Source: CAVWDU01 sp963753815 (GTDB taxonomy: Bacteria; Pseudomonadota; Gammaproteobacteria; Pseudomonadales; Halieaceae). Taken from it: a stretch of DNA of 64,000 nt. The DNA is taken from positions 310,001 to 374,000 of the forward strand of contig CAVWDU010000007.1 in the NCBI GenBank assembly GCA_963753815.1, given 5' to 3'. Of the stretch, positions 52,569-61,581 are shown one piece after another. Below the pieces are notes generated by a model that was given only the letters and a program-made list of their open reading frames with translations, was not told where the DNA came from and made no database searches. Both the position numbers and the translations under genes were made by a program. Numbering within the stretch: position 1 is the stretch's first letter; each line of letters begins with the position of its first letter.

Positions 52569-53924
52569 TCAATCCGCATCGAGACGGCGCATCAGCTCCA
52601 CGTGAAAGTGGCGCAGGCGCTGCTCCTGCTCCCCCCAGAGCTGCCCTTTAAAGCCCCGTGAACGCATCCCCTGCTGCACCACCGGCAGCAACGCCGCGTC
52701 CTGGCTCAGCACCAATCCGAGCCGGGCGTCTTCCTCAATCCCATAGTGCTCCGTTTCGGGCCGGGTCTCACCGCTGACATCCAGCCCCTCCGGCAGACCC
52801 ATCCACGCCGGCGGCGTGTAATCCGGGTCGTCTACCGGAAAGATCAGCGTCGTGGTGTCGTAGTAGAACCGCTCCGGGTCGGTCTCGTGGGGCAGGAAGC
52901 GCATCAGGAACACGGCCTCGGGGTGACAGCCGATCTGCACGTTGGGGAAGATCCCGGTCGCCCAGCTGTCGGACAACTGCCCGTCTTCAAAGCGCTCGTA
53001 GCCGAGCCCGAGGCGCGCGGAGCGCTCCCGCTTCGCCCGCTGGATGGCCCGCCGCACATCGCCCGCGGTTCCCGTGAATCCCGCGGGGTCGACCCCGGCC
53101 TCCCGCAGCATGTACTGCAACCCCTCGTTGACCGTTTGCTGGTCATGCATACGGGGGCTGGGCTGGCCGAGCGGGACGATCATCCGGCTGGCGCCCTGCG
53201 GATAGAGGTCGTACTGGACGTTGAGATCACCCATGACGCCGCGGGTCTCCGGGTGCACCGCGTGCAGGTGGTAGCTCTCGTAGAACGCCTCGACGCCCAC
53301 TTTCCAATTCGCCCCCCACTCGCTGCGCACGTGGCGCGCGACCCGCATCTGATCGATCTGGTAAGCCTCGAGGTAGCCCTCCGGCAGTCCCAGTGACTCA
53401 CGCAGGGGCGGCGGATCATCTGCCATGTTGATGAACACGATACCCGCATGGGTGTCGCAGGCCACCGGGGTCAGTCCCGGGCGATGGGCGATGACTTCCG
53501 GCTGGAAGGTGTCCTCGTCGGTGATTCGCCGCAGTTCGCCGGTGTTGTGGAAACTCCAGCTGTGAAACGGGCAGACAAAGACCCGGCGGTTGCCGCGCTC
53601 GTCCCACACCAGCCGGGAGCCGCGATGGCTGCACACGTTATAAAACGCCTGGATACCGTCGTCCGTGCGGGTAACGATGATCGACTCGCCCCCGATGTCG
53701 AAAACAAAGAAGTCACCGGTCTCGCGCAGGTCGGATGTCACACCGGCGATGAGCCAGGTACGTGTCCACAGTTTCTCCCACTCGCGCTCCATGGCTTCGC
53801 GGCTGAAATAACCCTCCTTGCCGTAGCACTCGGTGCCATGGTCGATATGCGGCTGCTTGGCCTCCAGAGACTGCGGGTCCGCGTCCGGGTTGATCACCGC
53901 CAGCGGGATGGTGTCGGCATTCAT
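52569..53924 (-). CDS. Rieske aromatic ring-hydroxylating oxygenase alpha subunit
   Basis: 451 residues. The Rieske cluster is C98-x-H100 and C118-x2-H121 (within VCSHRGS and CPFHSW). The mononuclear iron motif is E216-x2-H219-x4-H224 (ESYHLHAVHP). The expected third ligand, a C-terminal Asp, is not assigned. It belongs to the single-component-oxygenase alpha type, so it needs a reductase and ferredoxin from elsewhere. It likely hydroxylates the ring or side chain. Last gene in a 7-gene operon, overlapping the DUF35 stop by 1 bp. Confidence 0.9.
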   Translation of the reverse strand: MNADTIPLAVINPDADPQSLEAKQPHIDHGTECYGKEGYFSREAMEREWEKLWTRTWLIAGVTSDLRETGDFFVFDIGGESIIVTRTDDGIQAFYNVCSHRGSRLVWDERGNRRVFVCPFHSWSFHNTGELRRITDEDTFQPEVIAHRPGLTPVACDTHAGIVFINMADDPPPLRESLGLPEGYLEAYQIDQMRVARHVRSEWGANWKVGVEAFYESYHLHAVHPETRGVMGDLNVQYDLYPQGASRMIVPLGQPSPRMHDQQTVNEGLQYMLREAGVDPAGFTGTAGDVRRAIQRAKRERSARLGLGYERFEDGQLSDSWATGIFPNVQIGCHPEAVFLMRFLPHETDPERFYYDTTTLIFPVDDPDYTPPAWMGLPEGLDVSGETRPETEHYGIEEDARLGLVLSQDAALLPVVQQGMRSRGFKGQLWGEQEQRLRHFHVELMRRLDAD

Positions 53925-54346
53925 TACGACTCTCCAGTATCGCGTTTCGTTACAGTGAAAACGGGCAGCATAATAGTGTCAGCCCAGGTCTCAAAGCGGA
54001 CTTCAACGGCCATGCCGACCTGTAGTTCGTCGGGTGGCACATCCACCAGCGCCGCCATCATCCTGACACCTTCGACCAGGTCGACGAGGGCAACCACATA
54101 GGGCGCCTGGTAGGCCGGCGAAATTGCACGACGCACAACCGTGTAACTCGCGACCTCACCGCGACCGCTGGCGTCCCGCCACTCCAGATTCCGCGACTGG
54201 CAGTGACGGCAGATAAATCGCGGGTAGAATTGAAAGCGCTCGCAATCCCGGCAGCGCTGCAGGCGCAGCGCGCCATCGCGGCAACCGTCCCAGTAGGGCT
54301 GGGTCAGCGCTGTCGGTCGAGGCAGTATGCGGTTCATGTCAGCCAC
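53924..54346 (-). CDS. DUF35 zinc-ribbon OB-fold protein (ChsH2-like partner)
   Basis: 140 residues. A zinc ribbon with C32-x2-C35 and C46-x2-C49 is followed by an OB fold (about 60-130). In M. tuberculosis the ChsH2 DUF35 domain binds the Ltp2 aldolase and delivers substrate from the ChsH1-ChsH2 hydratase. Here it overlaps the thiolase-fold gene by 8 bp, in the same order. A shorter start at the fourth residue (MNRILPRP) is also possible. Confidence 0.85.
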   Translation of the reverse strand: MADMNRILPRPTALTQPYWDGCRDGALRLQRCRDCERFQFYPRFICRHCQSRNLEWRDASGRGEVASYTVVRRAISPAYQAPYVVALVDLVEGVRMMAALVDVPPDELQVGMAVEVRFETWADTIMLPVFTVTKRDTGES

Positions 54347-55514
54347 GCTCGCGACCCAGGATCAGTGTGGTGTGTGACGACATGATACCCCCCTGGGCAT
54401 GAGCCAGCACCGTCTCGGCGCCCGCCACCTGGCGTTCACCGGCCGCGTGCCGCAATTGCAGCACCGACTCGGTCAGTGCAAACATCGAGCCGGGATTCCC
54501 GGGATGGCAGTGAGAGAGCAGACCGCCGTGGGTATTCACCGGCAGCGACCCGCCGGGCAGCGTCGCGCCGGAGCGCAGGAAGGCGCCAGCTTCGCCCGGG
54601 GCGCAGAAGCCGAGGTCCTCCAGCTCGATCAGGACGGTCGGCGTAAAACAGTCGTACAACTGGGCGATATCGATGTCGGCCGGGCCCAGGCCTGACATTG
54701 CGTAGGCCTGTTCTCCCGCCTCCCGAGCCGCCGAACCGGTCAGGTCCTCCGCCTGGCTGATGTGTTCATAGCGGTGACCCTCGCCCGCACCGAGCAGAAA
54801 AACCGGCGCCTGCGGCAAGTCCCGGGCGCGCTCCGCACTGGTCAGCACCACCGCGGCACCCCCGTCGGACACCAGGGAACAGTCGAGCAGGTGCAGGGGG
54901 TCGGCAATCATGCGCGAGCCCAGCACATCCTCGACCGTGATCGGGTCGCGCATCTGGGCGGCGGGATGTCGGGCTGCATGGGCCCGGCCGGAGACCGCCA
55001 CGGCGGCAAAGTCCTCCGCCGTTGTGCCATAGCGCGCCATGTGCGCCCTGGCCAGCAGCGCGTAGTAGGCAGGCACCGTGGGGCCGTAGGGCTGTTCGAA
55101 CTCCGGGTGCCCCGTCGATGACTGGACAGCCAGCGCCTGTTCACGGGTGAGCCCGGAGCGCAAACTGTCGGCCATGGCGACCACGACGGTGTCGGCCATC
55201 CCCGTGACGATCGCGCTGGCTGCGTGGTGGATTACCGAGAACGTGGTGCCGCCGCCTGCACCCGCGGCCAGGCAGTAACGCGGGCGCAGGTCGAGGTATT
55301 CGGCTGTGGCCTCAGCATGGTAAAGCAGCGGCTGCGCCATGGCGTTGCAGGTCACCAGGCCGTCCACCGCTGTGCGTTCGAGGCCGGCATCGTCCAGCGC
55401 ACCGAGCACGGCTTCCGCACACAGTTCCATCGGCGTGCGGCCGGGTACAACGCCCACGGCGGTATCGTAGGCGCCGACAATCGCAACGCGACCCGACAGG
55501 GAAACAGTACTCAT
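54339..55514 (-). CDS. Thiolase-fold protein lacking the N-terminal catalytic Cys (Ltp2-like aldolase)
   Basis: 391 residues of thiolase superfamily (lipid-transfer/SCP-x branch). At the canonical Cys (about residue 89-95) the sequence is CLAAGAGGGTTFS; the GGxxF loop has no Cys in the nucleophile position. It does have YDCFTPTVLIELEDLGF, resembling the Tyr-containing loop of Ltp2, and NTHGGLLSHCHPGNPGS. So I infer a retro-aldolase rather than a ketothiolase. It overlaps the DUF35 gene. Confidence 0.8.
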   Translation of the reverse strand: MSTVSLSGRVAIVGAYDTAVGVVPGRTPMELCAEAVLGALDDAGLERTAVDGLVTCNAMAQPLLYHAEATAEYLDLRPRYCLAAGAGGGTTFSVIHHAASAIVTGMADTVVVAMADSLRSGLTREQALAVQSSTGHPEFEQPYGPTVPAYYALLARAHMARYGTTAEDFAAVAVSGRAHAARHPAAQMRDPITVEDVLGSRMIADPLHLLDCSLVSDGGAAVVLTSAERARDLPQAPVFLLGAGEGHRYEHISQAEDLTGSAAREAGEQAYAMSGLGPADIDIAQLYDCFTPTVLIELEDLGFCAPGEAGAFLRSGATLPGGSLPVNTHGGLLSHCHPGNPGSMFALTESVLQLRHAAGERQVAGAETVLAHAQGGIMSSHTTLILGRERG

Positions 55515-55544
55515 ACCGCAGGCTTCCGCAAACTGCGCGGGGGC

Positions 55545-55982
55545 TTAGTCGCGGTCATACAACCGCGCCCGCGCGACACCGGGCGCAACAATGTCGCCGG
55601 CTTCGTTCTTGATGAAAACATCGAGGACGAGCTCGCCGGTCGCCGGGTCGAAGCTCGAGACCTCGCCCCCGGACACCAGCAGATCCCCGGTGTAGGTGGC
55701 GACCCGGTTCGAGTACTCGATACTCTCTAAACGCCCGTCATCCCCGAGCCACTCCTCGACACACTGGTTGAGCCAGTCTCCCAGCAGCGGTCCAGCGACC
55801 ACGAGGCCGGGGTAGCCCTCCACGTCGCGCGCATAGGGTTCATCGAAATGAATACGATGGCCGTTCCACAGCACCGCGTTATACAACATGGACTGGACGT
55901 TGTCGGGGCGGAACTCGCGCTGTGGCAGCGCGTCTCCCGCCGCCACCTCGCGCGGCCGGCTGGCCTCGTGTGCATCGTTCAA
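55545..55982 (-). CDS. MaoC-like hot-dog hydratase subunit 2
   Basis: 145 residues with the hot-dog motif NAVLWNGHRIHFDEPYARDVEGYPGLVVAGPLL near residues 37-69. The Asp/His pair (HRIHFDEPYA) is the typical hydratase site. It overlaps subunit 1 by 4 bp (ATGA). Together they should form the heteromeric hydratase of the ChsH1/ChsH2 type acting on an enoyl-CoA. Confidence 0.8.
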   Translation of the reverse strand: MNDAHEASRPREVAAGDALPQREFRPDNVQSMLYNAVLWNGHRIHFDEPYARDVEGYPGLVVAGPLLGDWLNQCVEEWLGDDGRLESIEYSNRVATYTGDLLVSGGEVSSFDPATGELVLDVFIKNEAGDIVAPGVARARLYDRD

Positions 55983-56437
55983 CGCAATATCCTCGTCGTC
56001 GTCTCCCTGATCACGGTACGCCCCGCATCGTCGGTCACGGTCATCACCACCTCGTAGAAAATCAGTGGTCCGCTGCGCCCCTGCTTTTCATAGATATCAG
56101 TCAGCTCGCGCGTGGCGGTGAGCCAGTCTCCCGGAAACACGTCCCGAAGATATTCGATCCTGAGTCCGCCGGCCATCGCCTTCTCGAGCGGGAATTTCGG
56201 CAGCAGCGTATCGATCGAGACCCCGTCAGGCGTGAGCTGGTCCAGCTCCACCACATCCCAGAACAGGGGGACATGAAACATCGGTGGCGCCTGGTCACCG
56301 TCGAGGTATTTTCGCTGCCGGTTGCCCGTCGCCACCGCGTACTTGCGGATATCCCTGCGGGTGACCAGCTCCCGCCGCGGCGGGCTGGTGCGACCGATCG
56401 CCGACAGCACCTCGCCAGTCAATAAACCGGACATCAC
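55979..56437 (-). CDS. MaoC_dehydrat_N-type hot-dog protein subunit 1
   Basis: 152 residues. The N-terminal FAS1_DH-type hot-dog (DIRKYAVATGNRQRKYLDGDQAPPMFHVPLF) is the non-catalytic or partner type. Its start overlaps the ligase stop by 4 bp and its stop overlaps subunit 2. Like ChsH1, it lacks the full DxxxxH pair itself, so activity should come from the heteromer. The residue assignment is inferred. Confidence 0.78.
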   Translation of the reverse strand: MMSGLLTGEVLSAIGRTSPPRRELVTRRDIRKYAVATGNRQRKYLDGDQAPPMFHVPLFWDVVELDQLTPDGVSIDTLLPKFPLEKAMAGGLRIEYLRDVFPGDWLTATRELTDIYEKQGRSGPLIFYEVVMTVTDDAGRTVIRETTTRILR

Positions 56438-57987
56438 TTCGCCTCCGTGCCGCGCCAGTAGGGATCGCGTAGTTCCCGCTTGAGGATCTTGCCCGTCGGT
56501 GCCTTCGGCAGGCTGTCGGCGAAGTCCACCGAGCGCGGTTTCTGGTACGACGCCAGGTGTTGCGCCGCGGCGGCGATGATCTCGGCCTCGGTGGCACTGG
56601 CGCCCGGCTTGAGCACGACCACGGCCTTGACGGCCTCACCCCACTCCGCGTCCGGCACGCCGAAGACCGCGGACTCCAGCACCGCAGGGTGCTGGTGGAT
56701 TGCCGCCTCGACCTGGGTACTGTAGATGTTCTCACCGCCGGAAATAATCATGTCCTTGGCGCGGTCGACGATGAACACGTAGCCCTCGCTATCCCACACC
56801 GCGATATCGCCGGTCCACAGCCAGCCATCGCGCAGCGTGCGCGCGGTGAGATCAGGCCGACGCCAGTAGCCCAACATATTGGCCTCCGAGCGGACGATGA
56901 TCTCACCCGGCGTCTCCCCGTCCCGGGGGACCGGAACGCCCTGGGTATCGACAACCTGCACGGTGGTGACGAAGCCTTCCCGGCCGCAGGACGAGAGCCG
57001 TTCCGGGTGATCGCCCTGCAGTGCTCGCTGGTGATCCTCCTGGGAGAGGAAACACATGGTCATGCCTTCGGTCTGGCCGTACCCCTGGATGATGGTGCAG
57101 GGGAATGCATCGAGGGCGGCGGCGACGACCTGCCGGGGCATCGGCCCGCCACCGTACTGGATGTTGCGCAGGCTGCTGAGGTCATAGCGTTCGAAGTCCT
57201 CTACCGCCATCATCCAGTTGAGCATGGTGGTGATGCCGAGGAACGCCGAGACGCGCTCCCGCTCGATGACCTCCAGGGCAAGCCTGGCCTCGAAATTGAT
57301 CAGCACCAACGGGCAGCCGTGGGCGTGGTAGTTCATCGCCAAACCCACCGGAATGTGGAACATCTGCCCGGTGAGCATGTAGATATCACCGGGAACGATG
57401 CGCTCCGCAACGGTCTGGTTGAGCATGCCCATGAACAGGGAGCGGTGGCTGTGCAAAGCCCCCTTGGATTCGCCGGTGGTTCCGCCGGTATAGAGGATCA
57501 GTACCGGGTCGTCACCGCCGACCTCCCCGGCATCGGCGGGCTCGTCATCACTCGCGCCCGCCAGCAGTGACTCGAGGCGCTGATCGCTTCCGGGACCGAA
57601 GTCGAGCCAGACGTCGACGTCCACCTCCGCCGCCAACGACGCCTGGACCGCGCTGTACTCGCCGGAAATCACGACCACCCGGGGCTCCCCGTCGCGCATG
57701 ATCCGACCCATCTCCGAGACACTCAAACGCCAGTTGATCGGCTGCACGATGAGGCCACAGCGCGCACACGCGTAGTAAAGCACCATGTACTCGATACAAT
57801 TCTTCGAGATGACCGCCACCCGCTCACCGCGTTCGAGGCCAAGCTCTCCACGCAGGGCATTGGCCAGTCGCCGCACCTGTCCGTCCAGCTCGCCGAACGT
57901 CATCCGGCGCCCGCTGTCGACATCGACCAGGGCCTCGCGCTGGGGGGCGAGGCGCGCATACTTCGCGGGAATCATGCCAATATTCAT
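56434..57987 (-). CDS. Acyl-CoA ligase (AMP-binding), regulon 2
   Basis: 517 residues. P-loop YTGGTTGESKG (about 167), GYGQTEG (about 300), TGDIAVWDSEG (about 395) and catalytic Lys in KAPTGKILKRELR (about 500). It activates the acid produced by oxidation of the alcohol or ring-cleaved substrate. It is placed 15 bp after the SnoaL gene and overlaps MaoC subunit 1. Confidence 0.87.
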   Translation of the reverse strand: MNIGMIPAKYARLAPQREALVDVDSGRRMTFGELDGQVRRLANALRGELGLERGERVAVISKNCIEYMVLYYACARCGLIVQPINWRLSVSEMGRIMRDGEPRVVVISGEYSAVQASLAAEVDVDVWLDFGPGSDQRLESLLAGASDDEPADAGEVGGDDPVLILYTGGTTGESKGALHSHRSLFMGMLNQTVAERIVPGDIYMLTGQMFHIPVGLAMNYHAHGCPLVLINFEARLALEVIERERVSAFLGITTMLNWMMAVEDFERYDLSSLRNIQYGGGPMPRQVVAAALDAFPCTIIQGYGQTEGMTMCFLSQEDHQRALQGDHPERLSSCGREGFVTTVQVVDTQGVPVPRDGETPGEIIVRSEANMLGYWRRPDLTARTLRDGWLWTGDIAVWDSEGYVFIVDRAKDMIISGGENIYSTQVEAAIHQHPAVLESAVFGVPDAEWGEAVKAVVVLKPGASATEAEIIAAAAQHLASYQKPRSVDFADSLPKAPTGKILKRELRDPYWRGTEAK

Positions 57988-58002
57988 GGTGCGCGCCCGG
58001 CG

Positions 58003-58419
58003 TCAGTAGGGTGAATCGAGATCGATGTGGCGCTTGAGCAGACACCAGCGCCCCTCCCGCTCCACAACCGTATCGCGATAGATACCGGTAGCGAGAAGGG
58101 CCGCCTTGCCGCCCTCCGTTGCCACCAGGGTCAACACCGAGGTCACCACCGGGTGCGGGCCGCTCTCGTCATAGAAACTGTTGGAGATGATATGCCGGCG
58201 CCGGTCGGTCTGCTCGGCCATCGCACCGCGCATCAGGCCCATGATGGCATCCCGGCCCTCGAAGGGACCGATAAGATCACCCCCCGCGATGCGCATACTC
58301 ATGACCGCCTCCTCGGCGAAGCCCGCCTCGAGTGCTGCCATGTCCCGCTCGTCGTAGGCGTAGGCACCCAGGGCCAGCATTTCCTGGATCGCCTGCTTCT
58401 CCTCCGATGACAGCGCCAT
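58003..58419 (-). CDS. SnoaL-like (NTF2-fold) protein 3
   Basis: 138 residues from ATG 58419 with GGAGG 7 bp upstream. The fold pattern (KQAIQEMLALGAYAYDERDMAALEAGFAEEAVMS) and a compact barrel with D/H residues (RRRHIISNSFYDE) fit SnoaL_4. It is first gene of the regulon-2 operon, 157 bp from the operator at 58577. It may isomerise or bind the substrate. Confidence 0.8.
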   Translation of the reverse strand: MALSSEEKQAIQEMLALGAYAYDERDMAALEAGFAEEAVMSMRIAGGDLIGPFEGRDAIMGLMRGAMAEQTDRRRHIISNSFYDESGPHPVVTSVLTLVATEGGKAALLATGIYRDTVVEREGRWCLLKRHIDLDSPY

Positions 58420-58576
58420 CGCCGCTCCTCCCTCTCCACATGTGCCCAATTCCGGCTCCGCGTCGTGCCGAGTCATCGCGAGCCGCTCGCTGTCCCGGCC
58501 TGGGGCATCCGTTTGTTGGTCGTACTGACAGCCGCCAGGCCACGCAGAGAGTCTCTGTGTACATCGTAGGCGATGC

Positions 58577-58600
58577 TTGAATATTGTTCAATAATGGTTC
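58577..58600. promoter_or_regulatory. Regulon-2 operator, copy B (tetR/operon promoter region)
   Basis: The near-palindrome TTGAATATTGTTCAA (58577-58591) plus TAATGGTTC matches copy A at 52441-52464 at 20 of 24 positions. It lies between the divergent SnoaL operon start (58419) and the tetR start (58659). This placement fits autoregulation and control of both transcripts. Confidence 0.7.
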
Positions 58601-58658
58601 GGGCTCATACTGTCGGCCTATCTACCGGGGTTGCAACCAAAGTGCTAAAGTGATTTCC

Positions 58659-59276
58659 ATGTCTTCACCCCAGCAACGAGACACACGCGCCAAGCCTCGT
58701 AAGCGCGACGGCCGCGGCGAGGAACGCCGTCGGCAGATTTTCAAGTCTCTACATGACTGCATACTCGCCAGGGGCTACGTCAAAACCACGCTGGCCGAGG
58801 TGGCTGACGGTGCCGGTATGTCCGCCAGTCACCTGCTGTACTACTTCAAGGGCAAGGAAGCTATTCTCGAGCAGTACTTCGCCAATGTTTCGGTCCGCTT
58901 CCTGGAACGGCTCGAGACCTTCAGCGACGAGGCGCCTGAACAGCAGATCACGTCGCTGGCTGACTTCTGGTTCAAGAGCGAGGCAGGTACCCGGCAGGAA
59001 ATCGGCTTCATGCTGGAGTGTTTCGGCGCGGCGGTGAACGACCCGGTGCTGCAGGGCACCAAGGCCGAATTCGACGGGCGCTGCAAGGCCTACCTGGTGA
59101 CGATTTTCGAGCAGACGCCGGCGGCCTTCATGGACAGCACCAAAGACGCGGCGGAAATCGCCTACTCGCTGATGATCGGGCTCAGGTCAGCGGTCTACTT
59201 CGACGAGGACATCACCCTCGACGACGCTCACCGTCTCTTCATCGGCAGTTTGCGGGCTATGTCAGGCCTGGATTGA
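58659..59276 (+). CDS. TetR family transcriptional regulator (regulon 2)
   Basis: 205 residues from ATG 58659 (58 bp after the operator). The helix-turn-helix is TTLAEVADGAGMSASHLLYYFKGKEAI at about residues 42-68; the C-terminal ligand domain follows. It is a candidate for binding the TTGAATAnTnTTCAA sites. It is followed 3 bp later by a PQQ dehydrogenase, so they are co-transcribed. Confidence 0.82.
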   Translation: MSSPQQRDTRAKPRKRDGRGEERRRQIFKSLHDCILARGYVKTTLAEVADGAGMSASHLLYYFKGKEAILEQYFANVSVRFLERLETFSDEAPEQQITSLADFWFKSEAGTRQEIGFMLECFGAAVNDPVLQGTKAEFDGRCKAYLVTIFEQTPAAFMDSTKDAAEIAYSLMIGLRSAVYFDEDITLDDAHRLFIGSLRAMSGLD

Positions 59277-59279
59277 GCG

Positions 59280-61436
59280 ATGACCCGACGCAGCAGGTAC
59301 CGACCGGACGCCAGCGAGCATAATACGCCAACCACTGCCGGTAGGGCGCTCATCGGGGCTCTCGCGGCACTGGGGCTGCAGGCCGCCAGCGCCTCGGTCC
59401 TGGAGGGGGTCAGCGCCGAACAGGTGGAGCGCGGCCGGGCAGTTTACGCCGGGCACTGCGCGACCTGCCATGCCGCCACGCTGCGCGGCACTGCTCATGG
59501 CAATGCGCTCACCGGCCGCATGTTCATCGACAAATGGGGGCCGCGCGACAGCGGGCAGCTGCTGGCCTACACGCGCGCGGCCATGCCTCCCGGCGAAACG
59601 GGATCACTCGACCCCGCGCAATACAAGGCAGTCGTGGCTTATGTTCTGGCAGCGAACGCCGATTCCGCCGCCGCTGATTTACCGCTGCTGGCCAGCGCCG
59701 GCCAGCTTCAGGTCGAAGCAAGCGGCGACTCCGATTGGGTGAGCTGGTCCGCCGCGAGCACCATCGATGCAGCGGCAAAATCCAGCGGCGGCTTCACCGG
59801 CCGTAAACTGGAGAACTTCAGGCCGGTGACGAAGCGCATGCTGGCCGACCCGCCCCCGGCGGATTGGTTGAGCTGGCGGCGCAGCCTCGACGGGCAGGGC
59901 TACAGCCCGCTCGAACAGATCAACACCGACACCATCGGGCGCCTGCGACTGGCCTGGTCGCTGGCAATGCACGAGGGTAGCAACCAGGTCACGCCGCTGG
60001 TGCACGACGGGATCATGTTTCTGACCCACCCGGGCAATATCATCCAGGCGCTGGACGCCGCCAATGGCGATCTCATCTGGGAGTACCGCTATCCGTTCCC
60101 GGAGGCCGCTCGCACGCTGGGCGGCCCGACGCGCAATATCGCGCTATACGGTGACAAGCTTTACCTCGCCACCTACGACGCCGCCATCGTGGCTCTGGAC
60201 GCGCGCAGCGGAGAAATGGTGTGGCGCACCGAAAAGGCAGACTACCGCAAGGGCTACACCCACACCGCCGGCCCCGTCATCGGCGACGGCATCGTGCTCA
60301 GCGGCATCAATGGCTGCGAATGGTACAAACGTGGCGGTTGTTTCATTACCGGCCACGACGCCGAAACCGGCCGCGAGCTCTGGCGCACCCAGACGGTGGC
60401 ACAACCCGGCCAGCCGGGCGGCGACACCTGGGCCGGCCTGCCGGCCGAGCTGCGCGCCGGCGGCGACGCCTGGATAGCGGGTTCCTACGATCCGGAGCTC
60501 GAACTGTTTTTCATCGGCACCAGCCAGGCCAAGCCGTGGGTCGCCGCCAGTCGCGGCATGAGCCCGAAAGACCGCGCTCTGTACACCAACTCCACGCTGG
60601 CCATCGAACCCCGTAGCGGCAGACTGCGCTGGCACTTCCAGCACATCCCCGGCGAGACCATCGACATGGAGGTCGGTTTCGAGCGCATTCTCATCGACGG
60701 CAACGACCGCAAGTTGCTCTATACCATCGGCAAGGACGGCATTCTCTGGAAACTTGATCGCGAGACCGGCGAGTACATCGACCTCGTCGAAACACTGCCA
60801 CAGACGATCTACCAGTCGGTCGACCGGGACACCGGGCGCGTCCGGTACCGCGAGGACATCGTCAGCGCAGATATCGGCGATACGGTCACGGCCTGCCCCG
60901 GCATCTACGGCGGCCACAACTGGCAGGCCTCAGCCTATGACCCGCAGACCCGGCACCTCATCATCCCGCTACACCAGCTCTGCTCCGAAATGATCGGACG
61001 GCGGGTCGACAGCGGTATCGGCGGCGGCGGTTATGGCGGAGAATCACGCACCTACCCGATGCCGGGCAAGGCCGGAAAAATGGGCCGGCTGACGGCCATA
61101 GATCTGCGCGACATGAGCGAGGCCTGGACCCATGAGCAGCAGGCGCTGTTCCTGACCGGCGCCCTGACGACCGGCGGTGGCCTGGTGTTCGTCGGCGACC
61201 TCGACCGCTATTTCAGCGCCTTCGACGTCGCCACCGGGGAGCAGCTCTGGCGCACGCGGCTCGGTGCGCCGCTGCATGGCTATCCGATCAGCTACAGCGT
61301 GGGTGGCAAACAGTACATCGCCGTGCCGACAGGGATCGGTGTTTTTCGCGCACTGACCGCGGTGCTCAGCCCCGAAATCTACCAGCCCACGGGTGGCCAG
61401 GCCCTGTACGTGTTTGAACTCGGCGAAAGCGAGTGA
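59280..61436 (+). CDS. PQQ-dependent dehydrogenase with N-terminal cytochrome c domain (2)
   Basis: 718 residues. N-terminus with C60-A-T-C63-H64 heme motif after a hydrophobic signal (about 22-40). The propeller then starts with DWLSWRRSLDGQGYSPLEQIN and includes IIQALDAANGDLIWEYR, AIVALDARSGEMVWRTEK and YFSAFDVATGEQLWRTR. Length and domain order (heme first) fit quinohemoprotein alcohol dehydrogenases with an N-terminal cytochrome. It starts 3 bp after the tetR stop, suggesting direct regulon membership. Confidence 0.86.
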   Translation: MTRRSRYRPDASEHNTPTTAGRALIGALAALGLQAASASVLEGVSAEQVERGRAVYAGHCATCHAATLRGTAHGNALTGRMFIDKWGPRDSGQLLAYTRAAMPPGETGSLDPAQYKAVVAYVLAANADSAAADLPLLASAGQLQVEASGDSDWVSWSAASTIDAAAKSSGGFTGRKLENFRPVTKRMLADPPPADWLSWRRSLDGQGYSPLEQINTDTIGRLRLAWSLAMHEGSNQVTPLVHDGIMFLTHPGNIIQALDAANGDLIWEYRYPFPEAARTLGGPTRNIALYGDKLYLATYDAAIVALDARSGEMVWRTEKADYRKGYTHTAGPVIGDGIVLSGINGCEWYKRGGCFITGHDAETGRELWRTQTVAQPGQPGGDTWAGLPAELRAGGDAWIAGSYDPELELFFIGTSQAKPWVAASRGMSPKDRALYTNSTLAIEPRSGRLRWHFQHIPGETIDMEVGFERILIDGNDRKLLYTIGKDGILWKLDRETGEYIDLVETLPQTIYQSVDRDTGRVRYREDIVSADIGDTVTACPGIYGGHNWQASAYDPQTRHLIIPLHQLCSEMIGRRVDSGIGGGGYGGESRTYPMPGKAGKMGRLTAIDLRDMSEAWTHEQQALFLTGALTTGGGLVFVGDLDRYFSAFDVATGEQLWRTRLGAPLHGYPISYSVGGKQYIAVPTGIGVFRALTAVLSPEIYQPTGGQALYVFELGESE

Positions 61437-61581
61437 TCTCGCCCGGTCAGGCTCATCATAACGGCAAACGGATCTACTTGGAATTTCGAGATGTGCTGAC
61501 GGGCCCGCGCCCACAGTTCGTTTGCCAGGCGCCGCCCGCGGTGCGGCGGCGAGGTGTGTCCGGCGAGCTGAATCGTGCTGG

